Origin: Peptoniphilaceae bacterium
GTDB taxonomy: Bacteria > Bacillota > Clostridia > Tissierellales > Peptoniphilaceae
Assembly (NCBI GenBank): GCA_910589545.1
Contig: CAJUSY010000006.1
Coordinates: 1 to 64,000, forward strand
Direction of reading: 5' to 3'
DNA length: 64,000 nucleotides
In this document: piece after piece, positions 18,172 through 27,873 of the stretch
Position numbering within the stretch: position 1 is the stretch's first letter
Layout of the letters: every line of letters starts with the position of its first letter
Translations under genes and position numbers: made by a program
The notes under the pieces: model-generated
What the model was told of the DNA's origin: nothing
Databases searched by the model: none
The model's input: the letters and a program-made list of their open reading frames with translations, nothing else

Positions 18172-18234
18172 TAAATAAGCCTGAATTTATAGAAAATTTT
18201 TATAAACCATAATAAATTCACACAAATTCAGGCT
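18172..18234 (-). terminator. Terminator of fhs
   Basis: AGCCTGAATTT at 18178-18188 pairs with AAATTCAGGCT at 18224-18234; on the minus strand TATTTATT follows. The loop is long (35 nt). It separates fhs from gcvT. Confidence 0.65.
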
Positions 18235-18243
18235 TTAAGTCTT

Positions 18244-19902
18244 CTAGAATAATCCTACTACTGTACCATCATCTAAAACATCACATTTTTCTGCTGAAGG
18301 CACCTTTGGTAAACCTGGCATTGTCATTACAGAACCTAATAATGCAACAACAAATCCAGCACCTCTTGAAATTTTGAAATCACTTACTGTGATTGTAAAT
18401 CCAGTTGGAGCTCCAATTAATTTTTTGTTATCAGAGAATGAGTATTGAGTCTTAGCCATACATACTGGATAATTGTCTAATCCTAATTCTTTGATTTGCT
18501 TTAATTTTTTCTTAGCCTTAGCACTGAATTCAACGCCATCAGCTCTGTAAATTTCTTTTGCGATTTTTTCAATCTTTTCTTTGATTGGTAACTCAAGGTC
18601 ATATAAGAATTCAAATTCGTTTTCTTCTTTTGTATTTTCAACAACGTATTCTGCTAGTTCTTTAGCTCCTTCGCCACCTTCAGCCCATACATCACAGAAA
18701 ATAGCTCTTGTTCCGTCTGCTTCAACTAATTCAGTTAATTTTTTAATTTCAGCATCAGTATCATTTGCGAATCTGTTGATTGCTACTACTACTGGAACTT
18801 TGTATTTCTTCATATTTTCGATATGACGTTTAAGGTTAGCATATCCTTTTTCTAAAGCTTCTACATTTTCAACTTTGTAGTCTTCTGCTTCCCCGTGATG
18901 TTTTAAAGCCTTGATTGTAGCTACGATACAAACCATGTTAGGGTGTAAATCATTTCTGCATTTAATGTCGAAGAATTTTTCCGCTCCTAAGTCAGCACCG
19001 AAACCTGCTTCTGTAACAACGTAATCTCCTAATTTTAACCCCAACTTAGTAGCTATTAAAGAGTTACATCCATGTGCTATATTAGCGAATGGTCCACCAT
19101 GGATTATTGCAGGAGTGTGTTCCAATGTTTGAACTAGATTTGGTTTGATAGCTTCTTTCATAATTAATGCTACAGCACCATCAGCCTTAACATCTTTTGC
19201 ATAAACTGGTTTACCTTCCTTATCAAATGCGATAAGAATGTTTCCAACTCTTTCTTTTAAATCTTTCAAATCTTTTGCAAGACATAAGATAGCCATTATT
19301 TCACTTGCAACAGTGATTTCGAAACCATCTTGGCGCATAACTCCATTACCTTTAGTGCCAACACCGATGATTATATTTCTTAGTTCACGTTCGTTCATAT
19401 CCATACATCTTTTTATTAAGATTTGTTTTGGATCGATATTTAATTCATTACCTTGATGAATATGATTATCCATCATTGCACAAATTAAGTTGTTTGCAGT
19501 AGTGATTGCGTGGAAGTCACCTGTGAAGTGCATATTGATTTCATCCATAGGAACTACTTGAGCATATCCTCCACCAGCAGCTCCACCTTTCATACCAAAG
19601 TTTGGTCCTAATGATGGTTCTCTCAATACTGAAATTGCATTTTTGCCAATTTTATTAAGCCCCATTGCCAAGCCAACATTCATTGTTGTTTTACCTTCTC
19701 CTGTTGGTGTTGGGTTAATACTAGTCATTAAAATCAATTTTCCATCTTTTTTGTCTTTGTTTTTTTCAAAAAGATTTAAGTCTAATTTAGCCTTATATCT
19801 ACCATATTGTTCGTAATCTTCTTCTGTTAATCCCATTTTTTCAGCGATAACACTGATTTTTTCTAATTTCGCTTGTTGAGCAATTTCTACATCTGTAGCC
19901 AT
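18244..19902 (-). CDS. fhs: Formate--tetrahydrofolate ligase
   Basis: 552 aa. Catalyses formate + THF + ATP to 10-formyl-THF, and in glycine- or purine-fermenting anaerobes can run backwards to make ATP. The P-loop-like TPTGEGKTT lies at about residues 64-73; the family signatures FGMKGGAAGGGYAQV and a VQTLEHTPAIIHGGPFANIAHGCNS stretch (written here only as motif names VQTLE and GPFANIAHG) are intact. ATG 19902 is preferred: GGAGG lies 7 nt upstream, whereas ATG 19908 abuts it. Placed next to gcvT, it links one-carbon units from glycine cleavage to energy metabolism. Confidence 0.95.
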   Translation of the reverse strand: MATDVEIAQQAKLEKISVIAEKMGLTEEDYEQYGRYKAKLDLNLFEKNKDKKDGKLILMTSINPTPTGEGKTTMNVGLAMGLNKIGKNAISVLREPSLGPNFGMKGGAAGGGYAQVVPMDEINMHFTGDFHAITTANNLICAMMDNHIHQGNELNIDPKQILIKRCMDMNERELRNIIIGVGTKGNGVMRQDGFEITVASEIMAILCLAKDLKDLKERVGNILIAFDKEGKPVYAKDVKADGAVALIMKEAIKPNLVQTLEHTPAIIHGGPFANIAHGCNSLIATKLGLKLGDYVVTEAGFGADLGAEKFFDIKCRNDLHPNMVCIVATIKALKHHGEAEDYKVENVEALEKGYANLKRHIENMKKYKVPVVVAINRFANDTDAEIKKLTELVEADGTRAIFCDVWAEGGEGAKELAEYVVENTKEENEFEFLYDLELPIKEKIEKIAKEIYRADGVEFSAKAKKKLKQIKELGLDNYPVCMAKTQYSFSDNKKLIGAPTGFTITVSDFKISRGAGFVVALLGSVMTMPGLPKVPSAEKCDVLDDGTVVGLF

Positions 19903-20048
19903 AATCATACCTCCAAATTTTATTTTGATTAGCTATTAAACTAATAACCACTAAGCTATTTATACCCATCTTTGTCCAATAATAACACCAAAAAACAATT
20001 TTTTCGATTTTTTTGATAATAATTATTATTTTAACACTTTTTTAAAAG

Positions 20049-20083
20049 AAAAAATAAAACCAATCATCAATGCGATTGGTTTT
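20049..20083 (-). terminator. Terminator of the flavodiiron gene
   Basis: Arms AAAACCAATC and GATTGGTTTT around an 8-nt loop; U-rich on both sides. Confidence 0.85.
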
Positions 20084-20093
20084 TTCGAATTTA

Positions 20094-21287
20094 TTATTTG
20101 ATTTTTGCTGCGATTTCTTTCGCCATTTGTCTTAAACCTTGATCGTCTTCATCTTTCATACGACCTTTAGCTTCGACTACAGTTTCTGTTGTTTCAAAAT
20201 TTCCTTCTTCAACAAATTCTTTTAAATTTTTGACAGCGCCGCCGCTCCATCCGTAAGAACCAAATACAGAAACCACATGATTTTTTAATTTTTGCATTTT
20301 CAATACGTTCAATAGATTGCTCATAACAGGATATACAGTATTGTTGTAAGTGCAAGATCCCAATACTAATGATTTCTTTTCCCAGCAATTAGACATTATA
20401 TAAGATGCATGAGTTTTACTAACATCGAATACTTCAATATTTCTTACCCCTTCATCTGCTAAGTATCTTGCTAATTGGTCCGCCATTAATTCTGTATTTC
20501 CATACATTGATGCATAAGCTATTACAACGCCTTCACTAACTTCATAAGTAGCCCATTTAGTGTAATCTTCTACAATTTTCGATGGTTGTTTTCTCCAAAC
20601 ACATCCATGAACAGGACAAATTGTTTCTATATCAAGTGAAGATAATTTGTTAATAGCACGCACAGCCATTTGTGAGTATTTTCCGACAATATTTGTATAG
20701 TATCTTCTGAATTCTGTTCTTCTAACTTCGTAATCTAATTCGTCATCAAAAATTGCACCGTCATTAGTTCCGAATCCCCCAAATATATCTTGTGAGAACA
20801 AAATTTTGTTTTCTGCATCGCAGCTAACCATGGATTCTGGCCAGTGAACCATCGCTGTTAAATAGAAAGTAAGTTTTCTATCTCCCAAATCTAATTCGTC
20901 GCCTTCTCCGACTTCAATAAAATGATCTGAATCAATTTCAAAATAATCACTTAACATTGATCTTGTTTTCTTGTTCCCAACGATTTTAAGATCCGGATAA
21001 AGATCTAAAATTTGTGGAATTGATCCTGAATGATCTGGTTCTATGTGATGAATTACCAAATAGTCTAATTTTCTATCTTTTAAAATAGATTTAACGCTAT
21101 CTACAAATTCATCACTCTTGCTAACTTTTACAGTGTCCAATAAGCAAGTTTTTTCGCCTGTAAGTAAATAAGAATTGTAAGCTACTCCATAAGGCAATGG
21201 CCACATATTTTCAAAATACTCTGTTTGTCTGTCATTTACACCCAAGTAATATAAGTTTTCTTGGATTTTAATTGGTTCTGTTCCCAT
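20094..21287 (-). CDS. Flavodiiron protein (FprA family)
   Basis: 397 aa. N-terminal metallo-beta-lactamase-like domain with diiron ligands H81, E83, D85 and H86 in HHIEPDHSG, a further His in MVHWPES and Asp in FSQDIFGG. C-terminal flavodoxin domain with FMN loop ASMYGNTELMA. Such two-domain class A proteins reduce O2 (or NO) to water (or N2O), protecting obligate anaerobes. An AGGAGGAATT site precedes the ATG. It probably starts a transcript separate from ttcA-like, which ends 21 bp upstream. Confidence 0.92.
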   Translation of the reverse strand: MGTEPIKIQENLYYLGVNDRQTEYFENMWPLPYGVAYNSYLLTGEKTCLLDTVKVSKSDEFVDSVKSILKDRKLDYLVIHHIEPDHSGSIPQILDLYPDLKIVGNKKTRSMLSDYFEIDSDHFIEVGEGDELDLGDRKLTFYLTAMVHWPESMVSCDAENKILFSQDIFGGFGTNDGAIFDDELDYEVRRTEFRRYYTNIVGKYSQMAVRAINKLSSLDIETICPVHGCVWRKQPSKIVEDYTKWATYEVSEGVVIAYASMYGNTELMADQLARYLADEGVRNIEVFDVSKTHASYIMSNCWEKKSLVLGSCTYNNTVYPVMSNLLNVLKMQKLKNHVVSVFGSYGWSGGAVKNLKEFVEEGNFETTETVVEAKGRMKDEDDQGLRQMAKEIAAKIK

Positions 21288-21308
21288 AATTCCTCCTAAA
21301 AATTATTA

Positions 21309-22136
21309 TTATAAATCATTTTCTCCATAAGTATCTAAAAAGTTAAACTTCTCTCCATTATATTCATACCCAAGAATTCTAGATACATCTACATTTTCGC
21401 TAGATTTAAATATAGAATTTTCTACATTAGTAAACCCTCTATCTGACAATTCTGCAATTAAGAGCTTTATTTGTTTTCTCATCGATCCATCTGTTTTTTT
21501 AGTTACAGAACAAGCACAATCTAAGGCTTTTAATCCAGAATAATTTAACCAACTTTTTACAGATTCTTCTCTTATAAAATACATCGGTCTGATTAGTTCA
21601 ATTCCTTCAAAATTATTTGAATGAAGCTTAGGCATCATAGTTTTGTAATTGCCAGAACACAAAACATTCAATAAAATCGTTTCAATCACATCATCAAAAT
21701 GATGACCCAAAGCCATTTTATTGCAACCAAGTTCTTTTGCTTTTGAATAAAGTGCACCTCTTCTCATTCTAGCACACATATAACAAGGATTGTTAGCAGA
21801 GATCTTCTCACTAACGCTAAAAACATCAGTATCGTACATGTGATAAGGAACGTTGAGTTTTTCAAAATTTCCCTTTTCAAGTATAATATTTTCTTCGCTA
21901 TATCCAGGATTCATCGCAATAAATTCAAGTTCAAAATTATTCATTCCATGTTTTTGAAGTTCTTGGAATAATTTTGCAAGTAATAAACTATCCTTTCCAC
22001 CACTCATGCATATGGCTATTTTATCACCATCTTGAATCAAATCATATTCTTTTATCGCTTTGATAAATTTCGACCAAATATGTTTTCTATATTTTTTTAT
22101 AATTGCTCTTTCAATTTCTTGTACAGTTCTTTGCAT
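21309..22136 (-). CDS. TtcA-like tRNA thiolation ATPase
   Basis: 275 aa. PP-loop ATPase: SGGKDSLLL at 45-53. Two cysteines in CYMCARMRR (C118, C121) and a later pair in CACSVTK (C207, C209) are the arrangement of TtcA-type 2-thiocytidine-32 enzymes, which bind an iron-sulfur cluster and thiolate tRNA. LGHHFDDVIETILLN is the other conserved segment. Start ATG 22136 overlaps walJ by 26 bp, so the two are co-translated. The exact tRNA position modified is inferred from the family, and a TtuA-like 2-thiouridine role remains possible. It would depend on the SUF system in the same window. Confidence 0.8.
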   Translation of the reverse strand: MQRTVQEIERAIIKKYRKHIWSKFIKAIKEYDLIQDGDKIAICMSGGKDSLLLAKLFQELQKHGMNNFELEFIAMNPGYSEENIILEKGNFEKLNVPYHMYDTDVFSVSEKISANNPCYMCARMRRGALYSKAKELGCNKMALGHHFDDVIETILLNVLCSGNYKTMMPKLHSNNFEGIELIRPMYFIREESVKSWLNYSGLKALDCACSVTKKTDGSMRKQIKLLIAELSDRGFTNVENSIFKSSENVDVSRILGYEYNGEKFNFLDTYGENDL

Positions 22137-22944
22137 ATATCTCCATTTTCCCTAAATCTATAATGTTACTAGGATTGTATCTTTCTGCTACCTCCACACT
22201 AACAGCTTCTCCAACATCCAGTCCCAAACTCCTCAAATAATCTTCAACAGTGGTCAATGCTTTTGTTGGAGTATTATTTTCCTTACTCAAGTGCGCTAAT
22301 TGAATAACTTCATGATTTCCTCTTAAAATATCTCCCAACAAATATGCACAGGAATCATTAGACAAGTGTCCGTGATCTGACAAAATCCTTTGTTTTAATG
22401 CCGGAGGATAACTTCCGTATTTTAGCATGTCTACATCGTGATTTGCCTCAATAAAAAAAAGATTGGAATCCTTAATTTCTTCATATACGCTATCTTCTAT
22501 AATTCCAGTATCTGTAACCAAAGATATTTTCTTATCATCCTTGCTAACGACATACCCACAACTATTTGCACTATCATGACTTGTTTTTATGGGTAGAATA
22601 TCCAAATCCTTGAAATTAATATGCCTATTGTTTTCAAAAACATAAATATTCTTATCATTTATTTTCCCAATTTTATTATCCATAGCATACCAAGTTTCAG
22701 TATTAGCTATAATTGGCAAATTAAACCTTCTACTTAATACGCCAATACCTTTGATGTGATCTGCGTGTTCATGAGTCACAAAAATCGCATCTAACTGACT
22801 TGGGTCTACATTTATATATTTAAGTAGGTTTTCAATAGTTTTTCCACTAAAACCTGCGTCGATTAAAATTTTGGAGTGTTCAGTCTCTATATATTCGCTA
22901 TTTCCGCTTGAACCACTTGATAACGAACAAAATTTAAAACTCAT
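22111..22944 (-). CDS. MBL-fold hydrolase, WalJ/YycJ type
   Basis: 277 aa. Begins with the family's SLSSGSSGNS motif; the metal-binding HEHADHIKG (THEHADH) and later His/Asp ligands (KTSHDSAN, LVTDTG, LSDHGHLSN) are intact. WalJ/YycJ is usually tied to the WalRK cell-wall regulon, or implicated in DNA repair as a nuclease. Here it is not with walRK but upstream of the TtcA-like gene. Start has GAGGA 6 nt upstream. Confidence 0.85.
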   Translation of the reverse strand: MSFKFCSLSSGSSGNSEYIETEHSKILIDAGFSGKTIENLLKYINVDPSQLDAIFVTHEHADHIKGIGVLSRRFNLPIIANTETWYAMDNKIGKINDKNIYVFENNRHINFKDLDILPIKTSHDSANSCGYVVSKDDKKISLVTDTGIIEDSVYEEIKDSNLFFIEANHDVDMLKYGSYPPALKQRILSDHGHLSNDSCAYLLGDILRGNHEVIQLAHLSKENNTPTKALTTVEDYLRSLGLDVGEAVSVEVAERYNPSNIIDLGKMEIYAKNCTRN

Positions 22945-22997
22945 TCTAAAATCCTCCTCGTCTACTATTATAATTGATATTGTACTATTTTTAAAGT

Positions 22998-23033
22998 AAA
23001 AAAGATAGTCAGAAAAATTTTTCCGACTATCTT
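22998..23033 (-). terminator. Terminator of the O-antigen-ligase-like gene
   Basis: AAGATAGTC/GACTATCTT (23002-23010, 23025-23033) with a run of T on the minus strand. Confidence 0.8.
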
Positions 23034-23058
23034 AATTTGACTATCCTAAACTGTTATT

Positions 23059-24285
23059 TTATTTTTCATATATATTTTTAATATTAAAAGATTTCTTACT
23101 TTTCGATAAATTTAATTCAGGTACACTCACTGAAGACAATTCTCCTACTCCAACCACAAATGTCAAAAAGATAAATGCCGTTTGTGTCCAAAAAATTGTA
23201 ACATCCACTATGCTGTGAATCATAACCATAATCACCATAGCGATTATCATTTTTGTGTATTTTTTTGAATAAAGGCTTTTAATTTCTATGAATAACTGAT
23301 AAATTATAGGAACCAACAAGAATACTCCTATAAGCCCATAATTAACCAATATATCCAAAAATAAGTTATGTGAGTGAAGAATTGCACGATTTCTGATTGT
23401 CGTGTAAATATTGTGAATTCCAAGTGGTCCAACGCCTATTATGAAGTTCTTTTTGAATGCTGCAATAGCGCTAATCCATATAGATTTTCTTAGTCCCATA
23501 TCAAATCCGATTTTGTCAATTCTTGGAATCAAATCCATTCTTCCAACTATTTTAAGACAAACAAAAGCTAATACTAAACTAGATATTATTGCCACAGTAT
23601 ATTTTCTCTTTTTCATCATAATTGTAAGAGCAAATACTGCCACAAAGCTTGCAAACATCGCTCCTCTTGAATCCGTAATCATTAAAGTAAGAACACTTAA
23701 AACTCCAACTACAAACGCAAATACTCTTTCAAATGATTCTGTTGAAAAATATTTGTATGCGCTGATTATTCCAACTAATGAACAGACCATAGCATAATAG
23801 TTTGCATTGAAGAAGAATGTCCCAACTGTTGTTCTGTTTTCACTGATGTATTTCACAAATTGAGTGTAGTTGAATGAATTGTTTTTTAAAATTATGGAAT
23901 ATTGAGTCAATGTTATTAAAAAACAAATTGAGGCAAATAACATAATAATTATCATGCAATCTTCCATAAATTCTTCTGTCATGTTTTTTCTAATAAAGAG
24001 CACAAATACAAAAAGTACAAACATTCCGACAGTCGCAAGTATTCCATAAGTATTATTGAACACAATACTAACAACCAAAGAATAAATAGCGAAAATCAAT
24101 CCAAATACAGACAAGTTTGACTTATCAAAAATCTCTTTGAATTTATTTTGATACACAAAATAAAACATATCCACTATCAAAACGCCGATTCCGATATAAA
24201 ACGGCATAAACATTGCAATAGCGGTCAACAGAATAAATTTTTGATCTGTAGTGTAATCTAATATTCTATTGTAAAAACTTTTCAT
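23059..24285 (-). CDS. O-antigen ligase / Wzy-like polytopic membrane protein
   Basis: 408 aa with about 10-12 predicted hydrophobic helices. The Wzy_C-type loop is visible as the HSHNLFLDILVNYGLIG stretch with a downstream Gly-Val-Gly-Pro-Leu-type turn just before it (VGPLGIHNIY). Family members join or polymerise surface glycans, or attach teichoic-acid-like polymers. There is no glycan gene cluster around it, so the substrate is unknown. Monocistronic between two terminators. Confidence 0.7.
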   Translation of the reverse strand: MKSFYNRILDYTTDQKFILLTAIAMFMPFYIGIGVLIVDMFYFVYQNKFKEIFDKSNLSVFGLIFAIYSLVVSIVFNNTYGILATVGMFVLFVFVLFIRKNMTEEFMEDCMIIIMLFASICFLITLTQYSIILKNNSFNYTQFVKYISENRTTVGTFFFNANYYAMVCSLVGIISAYKYFSTESFERVFAFVVGVLSVLTLMITDSRGAMFASFVAVFALTIMMKKRKYTVAIISSLVLAFVCLKIVGRMDLIPRIDKIGFDMGLRKSIWISAIAAFKKNFIIGVGPLGIHNIYTTIRNRAILHSHNLFLDILVNYGLIGVFLLVPIIYQLFIEIKSLYSKKYTKMIIAMVIMVMIHSIVDVTIFWTQTAFIFLTFVVGVGELSSVSVPELNLSKSKKSFNIKNIYEK

Positions 24286-24420
24286 ATTTCACCTCTCATT
24301 CGTATCATTACTTATATAATATCAAAAATTCGTTATAATATACGTTTTTTGACAAATCGTAACTATTGACGATGACAAGATATTTTATCAAAAATTTGAG
24401 AATTTTGCAATATTTACAAT

Positions 24421-24453
24421 AAAAAATGAGAGATAACCAAAAGCTATCTCTCA
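24421..24453 (-). terminator. Terminator of arcA-arcB
   Basis: TGAGAGATA/TATCTCTCA with TTTTTT on the minus strand. Confidence 0.85.
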
Positions 24454-24465
24454 AAAATCTAAAAA

Positions 24466-25455
24466 TTATTTATTGCCGATTGTTTCTACCATAACTGCTT
24501 TGATAGTGTGCATTCTGTTTTCAGCTTCATCAAATACTTTTGAATATTTGCTGTAGAATACTTCATCAGTTACTTCCATTTCTGACAATCCAAATTTTTC
24601 GTGGATTTCACGACCAACTTTAGTTTCTAAGTTGTGGAAAGATGGTAAGCAGTGTAAGAAGATTACGTTAGGATTTTCAGTCATTTCGATTTTCTTCATA
24701 TCTACTTGGTAATCTTTAAGTAAGTTGATTCTTTCTTCGAATTGATCTTCTTCACCCATTGATACCCAAACGTCAGTGTAGATTACATCTGCACCTTTTA
24801 GGCTATTGAAATCATCTGTAACTGTGATTTTAGCACCAGATTCTTTGGCAATTTCTTGGATAGAGTTCATCATTTCGTTTGATGGATGTAATTCTTTTGG
24901 TGCAAGATTTACAAATTCCATACCTAATTTAGCAGCTCCAATCATTAAAGAGTTTGCCATGTTGTTTCTACCATCACCAACATAAACGAATTTAACTTGG
25001 TCTAAGTTTTTGTGGATGTTTTCTTTTACAGTTAAAAAGTCTGCTAAGATTTGTGTTGGATGATAAATATCAGTTAAACCATTCCATACTGGAACTGAAG
25101 AATATTTTGCTAATTCTTCTACAGTTGCATGGTCAAATCCTCTAAATTCGATACCATCGTAGAATCTTGATAATACTAAAGCAGAGTCTCTTACAGATTC
25201 TTTCTTACCAAATTGGCTATCATTCATACCTAAGAATGTTACATTACCGCCTTCATCATAACAAGCAGTTTCAAATGAACATCTTGTTCTAGTAGAAGTT
25301 TTTTCAAATAACAAAACTATGTTTTTGCCTTTTAAAGTTTCTCCTACAATACCCATTCTTTTCTTTTCTTTTAATGCAGCACTTACATTTAGTAAATGTT
25401 CGATTTCTTCTTTAGTGAAATCTTTTAAAGTTAAAAAATCTCTTCCTTTTAACAT
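24466..25455 (-). CDS. arcB: Ornithine carbamoyltransferase, catabolic
   Basis: 329 aa. Carbamoyl-phosphate-binding STRTR (54-58, full context EKTSTRTRCSFE) and the ornithine-site HCLP (268-271) are intact, as is the HPTQ motif (YHPTQILADF). In the arginine deiminase pathway it splits citrulline to ornithine and carbamoyl phosphate. It follows arcA by two bases. arcC (carbamate kinase) and arcD (antiporter) are absent from this window. Confidence 0.92.
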   Translation of the reverse strand: MLKGRDFLTLKDFTKEEIEHLLNVSAALKEKKRMGIVGETLKGKNIVLLFEKTSTRTRCSFETACYDEGGNVTFLGMNDSQFGKKESVRDSALVLSRFYDGIEFRGFDHATVEELAKYSSVPVWNGLTDIYHPTQILADFLTVKENIHKNLDQVKFVYVGDGRNNMANSLMIGAAKLGMEFVNLAPKELHPSNEMMNSIQEIAKESGAKITVTDDFNSLKGADVIYTDVWVSMGEEDQFEERINLLKDYQVDMKKIEMTENPNVIFLHCLPSFHNLETKVGREIHEKFGLSEMEVTDEVFYSKYSKVFDEAENRMHTIKAVMVETIGNK

Positions 25456-25457
25456 AA

Positions 25458-26639
25458 TTACATCTCCCTTTCAAATGGCATACTCATACATCTTGGGCCC
25501 CCACGTCCTCTAGATAATTCGCCTGATTTAATTGTTCTTATATTTACATCGGCTTCTTGTAATAAGCCGTTTGTAACATTGTTTCTGTCGTAAACAATAA
25601 CAGTATTTGGTGCTATTGCCAAAGTGTTTGAACCATCATTCCATTGTTCACGCATTTGATCGATAGGATTAGTACCACCGCATCTAATGATTTTAACATC
25701 ATCGACATGCAAATTTGCAGATAAAATTTCTTCTAATGAGCCTTTTTGTCCTTCTCTTTGCAAAGAATCGCCTTCAAGATACAACTTTTCAACATACAAA
25801 GGTCCTTCGATTAGTGGGTGAACTGTAAAAATTCCCTTATCAATCATTGTAAACACAGTGTCCAAGTGCATAAATTCTCTTTTGTTAGGAATTTTGAAAG
25901 ACAAAACAAATTTAAAATCTGATTTTTCTAATAAATTCTTAGCGAATTTGTCCACACTTTCTTTTTGTGTTCTTTGAGAAATACCAACAGCTACACATTC
26001 GCTGTTCAAAATTAAAATATCGCCACCTTCGATAGAAGTGTCTTCTGTTCTATCGTAGATCTTTTCAATATCGTTGAATCTAGAATTATAAGTGAAAATG
26101 TATTTTGCATAAAGCGTTTCCCTATTTCTAGTTTCTGACCACATTCTGTTGATACTTACACAATTTCCTACAAAAGAAAATGGATCTCTTGTAAAATACA
26201 AGTTAGGCATTGGATTAACAGCTAAAAGTCTTCCGCTTTCGTCGTTAATACCGATTTCATCTAATCTAACTCCTGCCATAGTTTTAAGTATCAATTCTTT
26301 CTCATCTGAAATATTTGTAAGTAAATCTCTTAGTAAATTGATTTCATCTGCGGATTTATTTCCCGATTCTTCTAGGAAATCTTCGATAAAAAGTTTTCTA
26401 ACGTCATCTTGTTTAATAGATTCTGCAGCCAAATCTTCTAGGTACAATACTTCAATACCTTCATTACGCATAGTTTCACAGAAAAAGTCATGTTCTTTGA
26501 TAGCATTTTCCAAGTAAGGAAGTTCATCAAACAATAGCTCTTCCATAAAATCAGGAGTCAAATTATTTAATTCTTCTCCCGGTCTATGAACTATTACAGA
26601 TTTTAACTTATCAATCTCAGAGTAAATATTTGGTTTCAA
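25458..26639 (-). CDS. arcA: Arginine deiminase
   Basis: 393 aa. Hydrolyses arginine to citrulline and ammonia. Family segments: NLYFTRDPFSFVGN, EGGDILIL, HLDTVFTMID, and the catalytic C384 near the end (RGGPRCMSMPFER). The start is TTG 26639, 7 nt after AAGGAGG. First gene of an arcA-arcB unit. Divergent from the GNAT gene at 26779, with a 139-bp shared upstream region. Confidence 0.94.
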   Translation of the reverse strand: MKPNIYSEIDKLKSVIVHRPGEELNNLTPDFMEELLFDELPYLENAIKEHDFFCETMRNEGIEVLYLEDLAAESIKQDDVRKLFIEDFLEESGNKSADEINLLRDLLTNISDEKELILKTMAGVRLDEIGINDESGRLLAVNPMPNLYFTRDPFSFVGNCVSINRMWSETRNRETLYAKYIFTYNSRFNDIEKIYDRTEDTSIEGGDILILNSECVAVGISQRTQKESVDKFAKNLLEKSDFKFVLSFKIPNKREFMHLDTVFTMIDKGIFTVHPLIEGPLYVEKLYLEGDSLQREGQKGSLEEILSANLHVDDVKIIRCGGTNPIDQMREQWNDGSNTLAIAPNTVIVYDRNNVTNGLLQEADVNIRTIKSGELSRGRGGPRCMSMPFEREM

Positions 26640-26778
26640 TATACTGCCTCCTTAACTGATTTCCACATAAAATTATAACACATTTGTGAGAAAATTTAAC
26701 ACAAAAATATCGAAATTTTTTTAATGTTAAAATACTTTTTAAAATATTATAAAATTCTAGATAAAACGAGGTGAAAAT

Positions 26779-27282
26779 ATGACAATAAGAATTGCAAACA
26801 AAAATGATATTTCTGAAATAATGGAAATTGTAGATAAAGCTAAATCCTACATGAAAGAAAACAAAATAAATCAATGGACAGATGATTATCCTAATGAAGA
26901 TGTGTTTTTAACTGATTTAAAAGAAAATAGATTATACATAGCAGAAATAGATAAAAAAATTGTAGGAATGGCTGTATTGGTTTTGGATGGGGATGAGGAT
27001 TATAACAATATCGATGGAAAATGGCTGTTTGATGGAAAATACGGAGTGATTCACAGAATAGCAGTAAATCCAGATTATAAATCACAAAATGTCGCTAAAA
27101 ATCTGTTAGATTTTTTTGAAAACAAACTAATAAACCTTGGCTACAATTCAATCAGAGTAGACACTCACAAAGACAACCAATCCATGCTTAGATTTATCGA
27201 AAAGAATGGATTTCAAAAATGTGGCATAGTTTATATAAGAAAAACAGATGAAAGAATCGCATTCGAAAAACTATTGAAATAA
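26779..27282 (+). CDS. GNAT family N-acetyltransferase
   Basis: 167 aa. Acetyl-CoA fold: beta-4 VIHRIAVNPDYKSQNVAKNLL with the (Q/R)-x-x-G-x-(A/G)-like pyrophosphate loop, here in the less common form KSQNVA, then the terminal FIEKNGFQKCG. Substrate unknown; could be a small molecule or a protein N-terminus. GAGGTG precedes the ATG. Divergent from arcA and convergent with the RimI-like gene; a strong terminator follows. Confidence 0.8.
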   Translation: MTIRIANKNDISEIMEIVDKAKSYMKENKINQWTDDYPNEDVFLTDLKENRLYIAEIDKKIVGMAVLVLDGDEDYNNIDGKWLFDGKYGVIHRIAVNPDYKSQNVAKNLLDFFENKLINLGYNSIRVDTHKDNQSMLRFIEKNGFQKCGIVYIRKTDERIAFEKLLK

Positions 27283-27288
27283 ATGTAA

Positions 27289-27341
27289 AATAGCAAACCA
27301 TTTGTATGAGGATTGTTAACCGTTGGTTTGCTATTTTTTAT
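27289..27341 (+). terminator. Terminator of the GNAT gene
   Basis: AATAGCAAACCA/TGGTTTGCTATT followed by TTTTATTT. The descending half plus U-tract recurs 522 bp away, beyond the next gene. Confidence 0.85.
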
Positions 27342-27371
27342 TTACACATAAACATGTAAATCTTTTATTCT

Positions 27372-27815
27372 TTACAAACTAAATTCATAAATTAAAGCAT
27401 CTTCGTCAGGTTCTTCGTAATAATTTTCAACCATATCCGTTTTTTTAAAGTTCATATCTTCAAAAACTTTTTGCATCTTAAAATTAGATTTTCTAGTCTC
27501 AGCTTTTATTCTTTTGAGCTTATTACTTGAAGCTATTTTAATTGATTCTTTTAACAATTCATGTGCTATTCCTTGATTTCTGTGTTCAGGATGAGTTGCA
27601 ATGCTAAATATTTTAAGAAAATCTTTCTCAGAACACCAATTGTAAAGGCATATTAATCCAATTATTTTTCCATTTTCTTCATAACAAAGGTAAATCGTTC
27701 TTTTGTCATTTAAAACGTCAATTATTTGTTCTCTTGACCAAGCATCAGATGAAAAACACGAATTCTCAAATTCTACTATTTCATCAATCCTGTCTATTCC
27801 TAATTGTAAAATCAA
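27372..27815 (-). CDS. RimI-like GNAT acetyltransferase
   Basis: 147 aa. The FENSCFSSDAWSREQI N-terminus, IFSIATHPEHRNQGIAHELL CoA loop and the aromatic C-terminal NYYEEPDEDALIYEFSL are typical of RimI, which acetylates the N-terminus of ribosomal protein S18. In many Firmicutes rimI sits with tsaB/tsaD; here it stands alone, so it may be a paralog. The start is TTG 27815, with GAGGGA a few bases upstream. The gene is bracketed by 18-bp direct repeats (see findings). Confidence 0.7.
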   Translation of the reverse strand: MILQLGIDRIDEIVEFENSCFSSDAWSREQIIDVLNDKRTIYLCYEENGKIIGLICLYNWCSEKDFLKIFSIATHPEHRNQGIAHELLKESIKIASSNKLKRIKAETRKSNFKMQKVFEDMNFKKTDMVENYYEEPDEDALIYEFSL

Positions 27816-27873
27816 TTTTATCCCTCTCTTAAAGTTACCCTAAGTTGGTTTGCTATTTTTTCAATTTACAATT

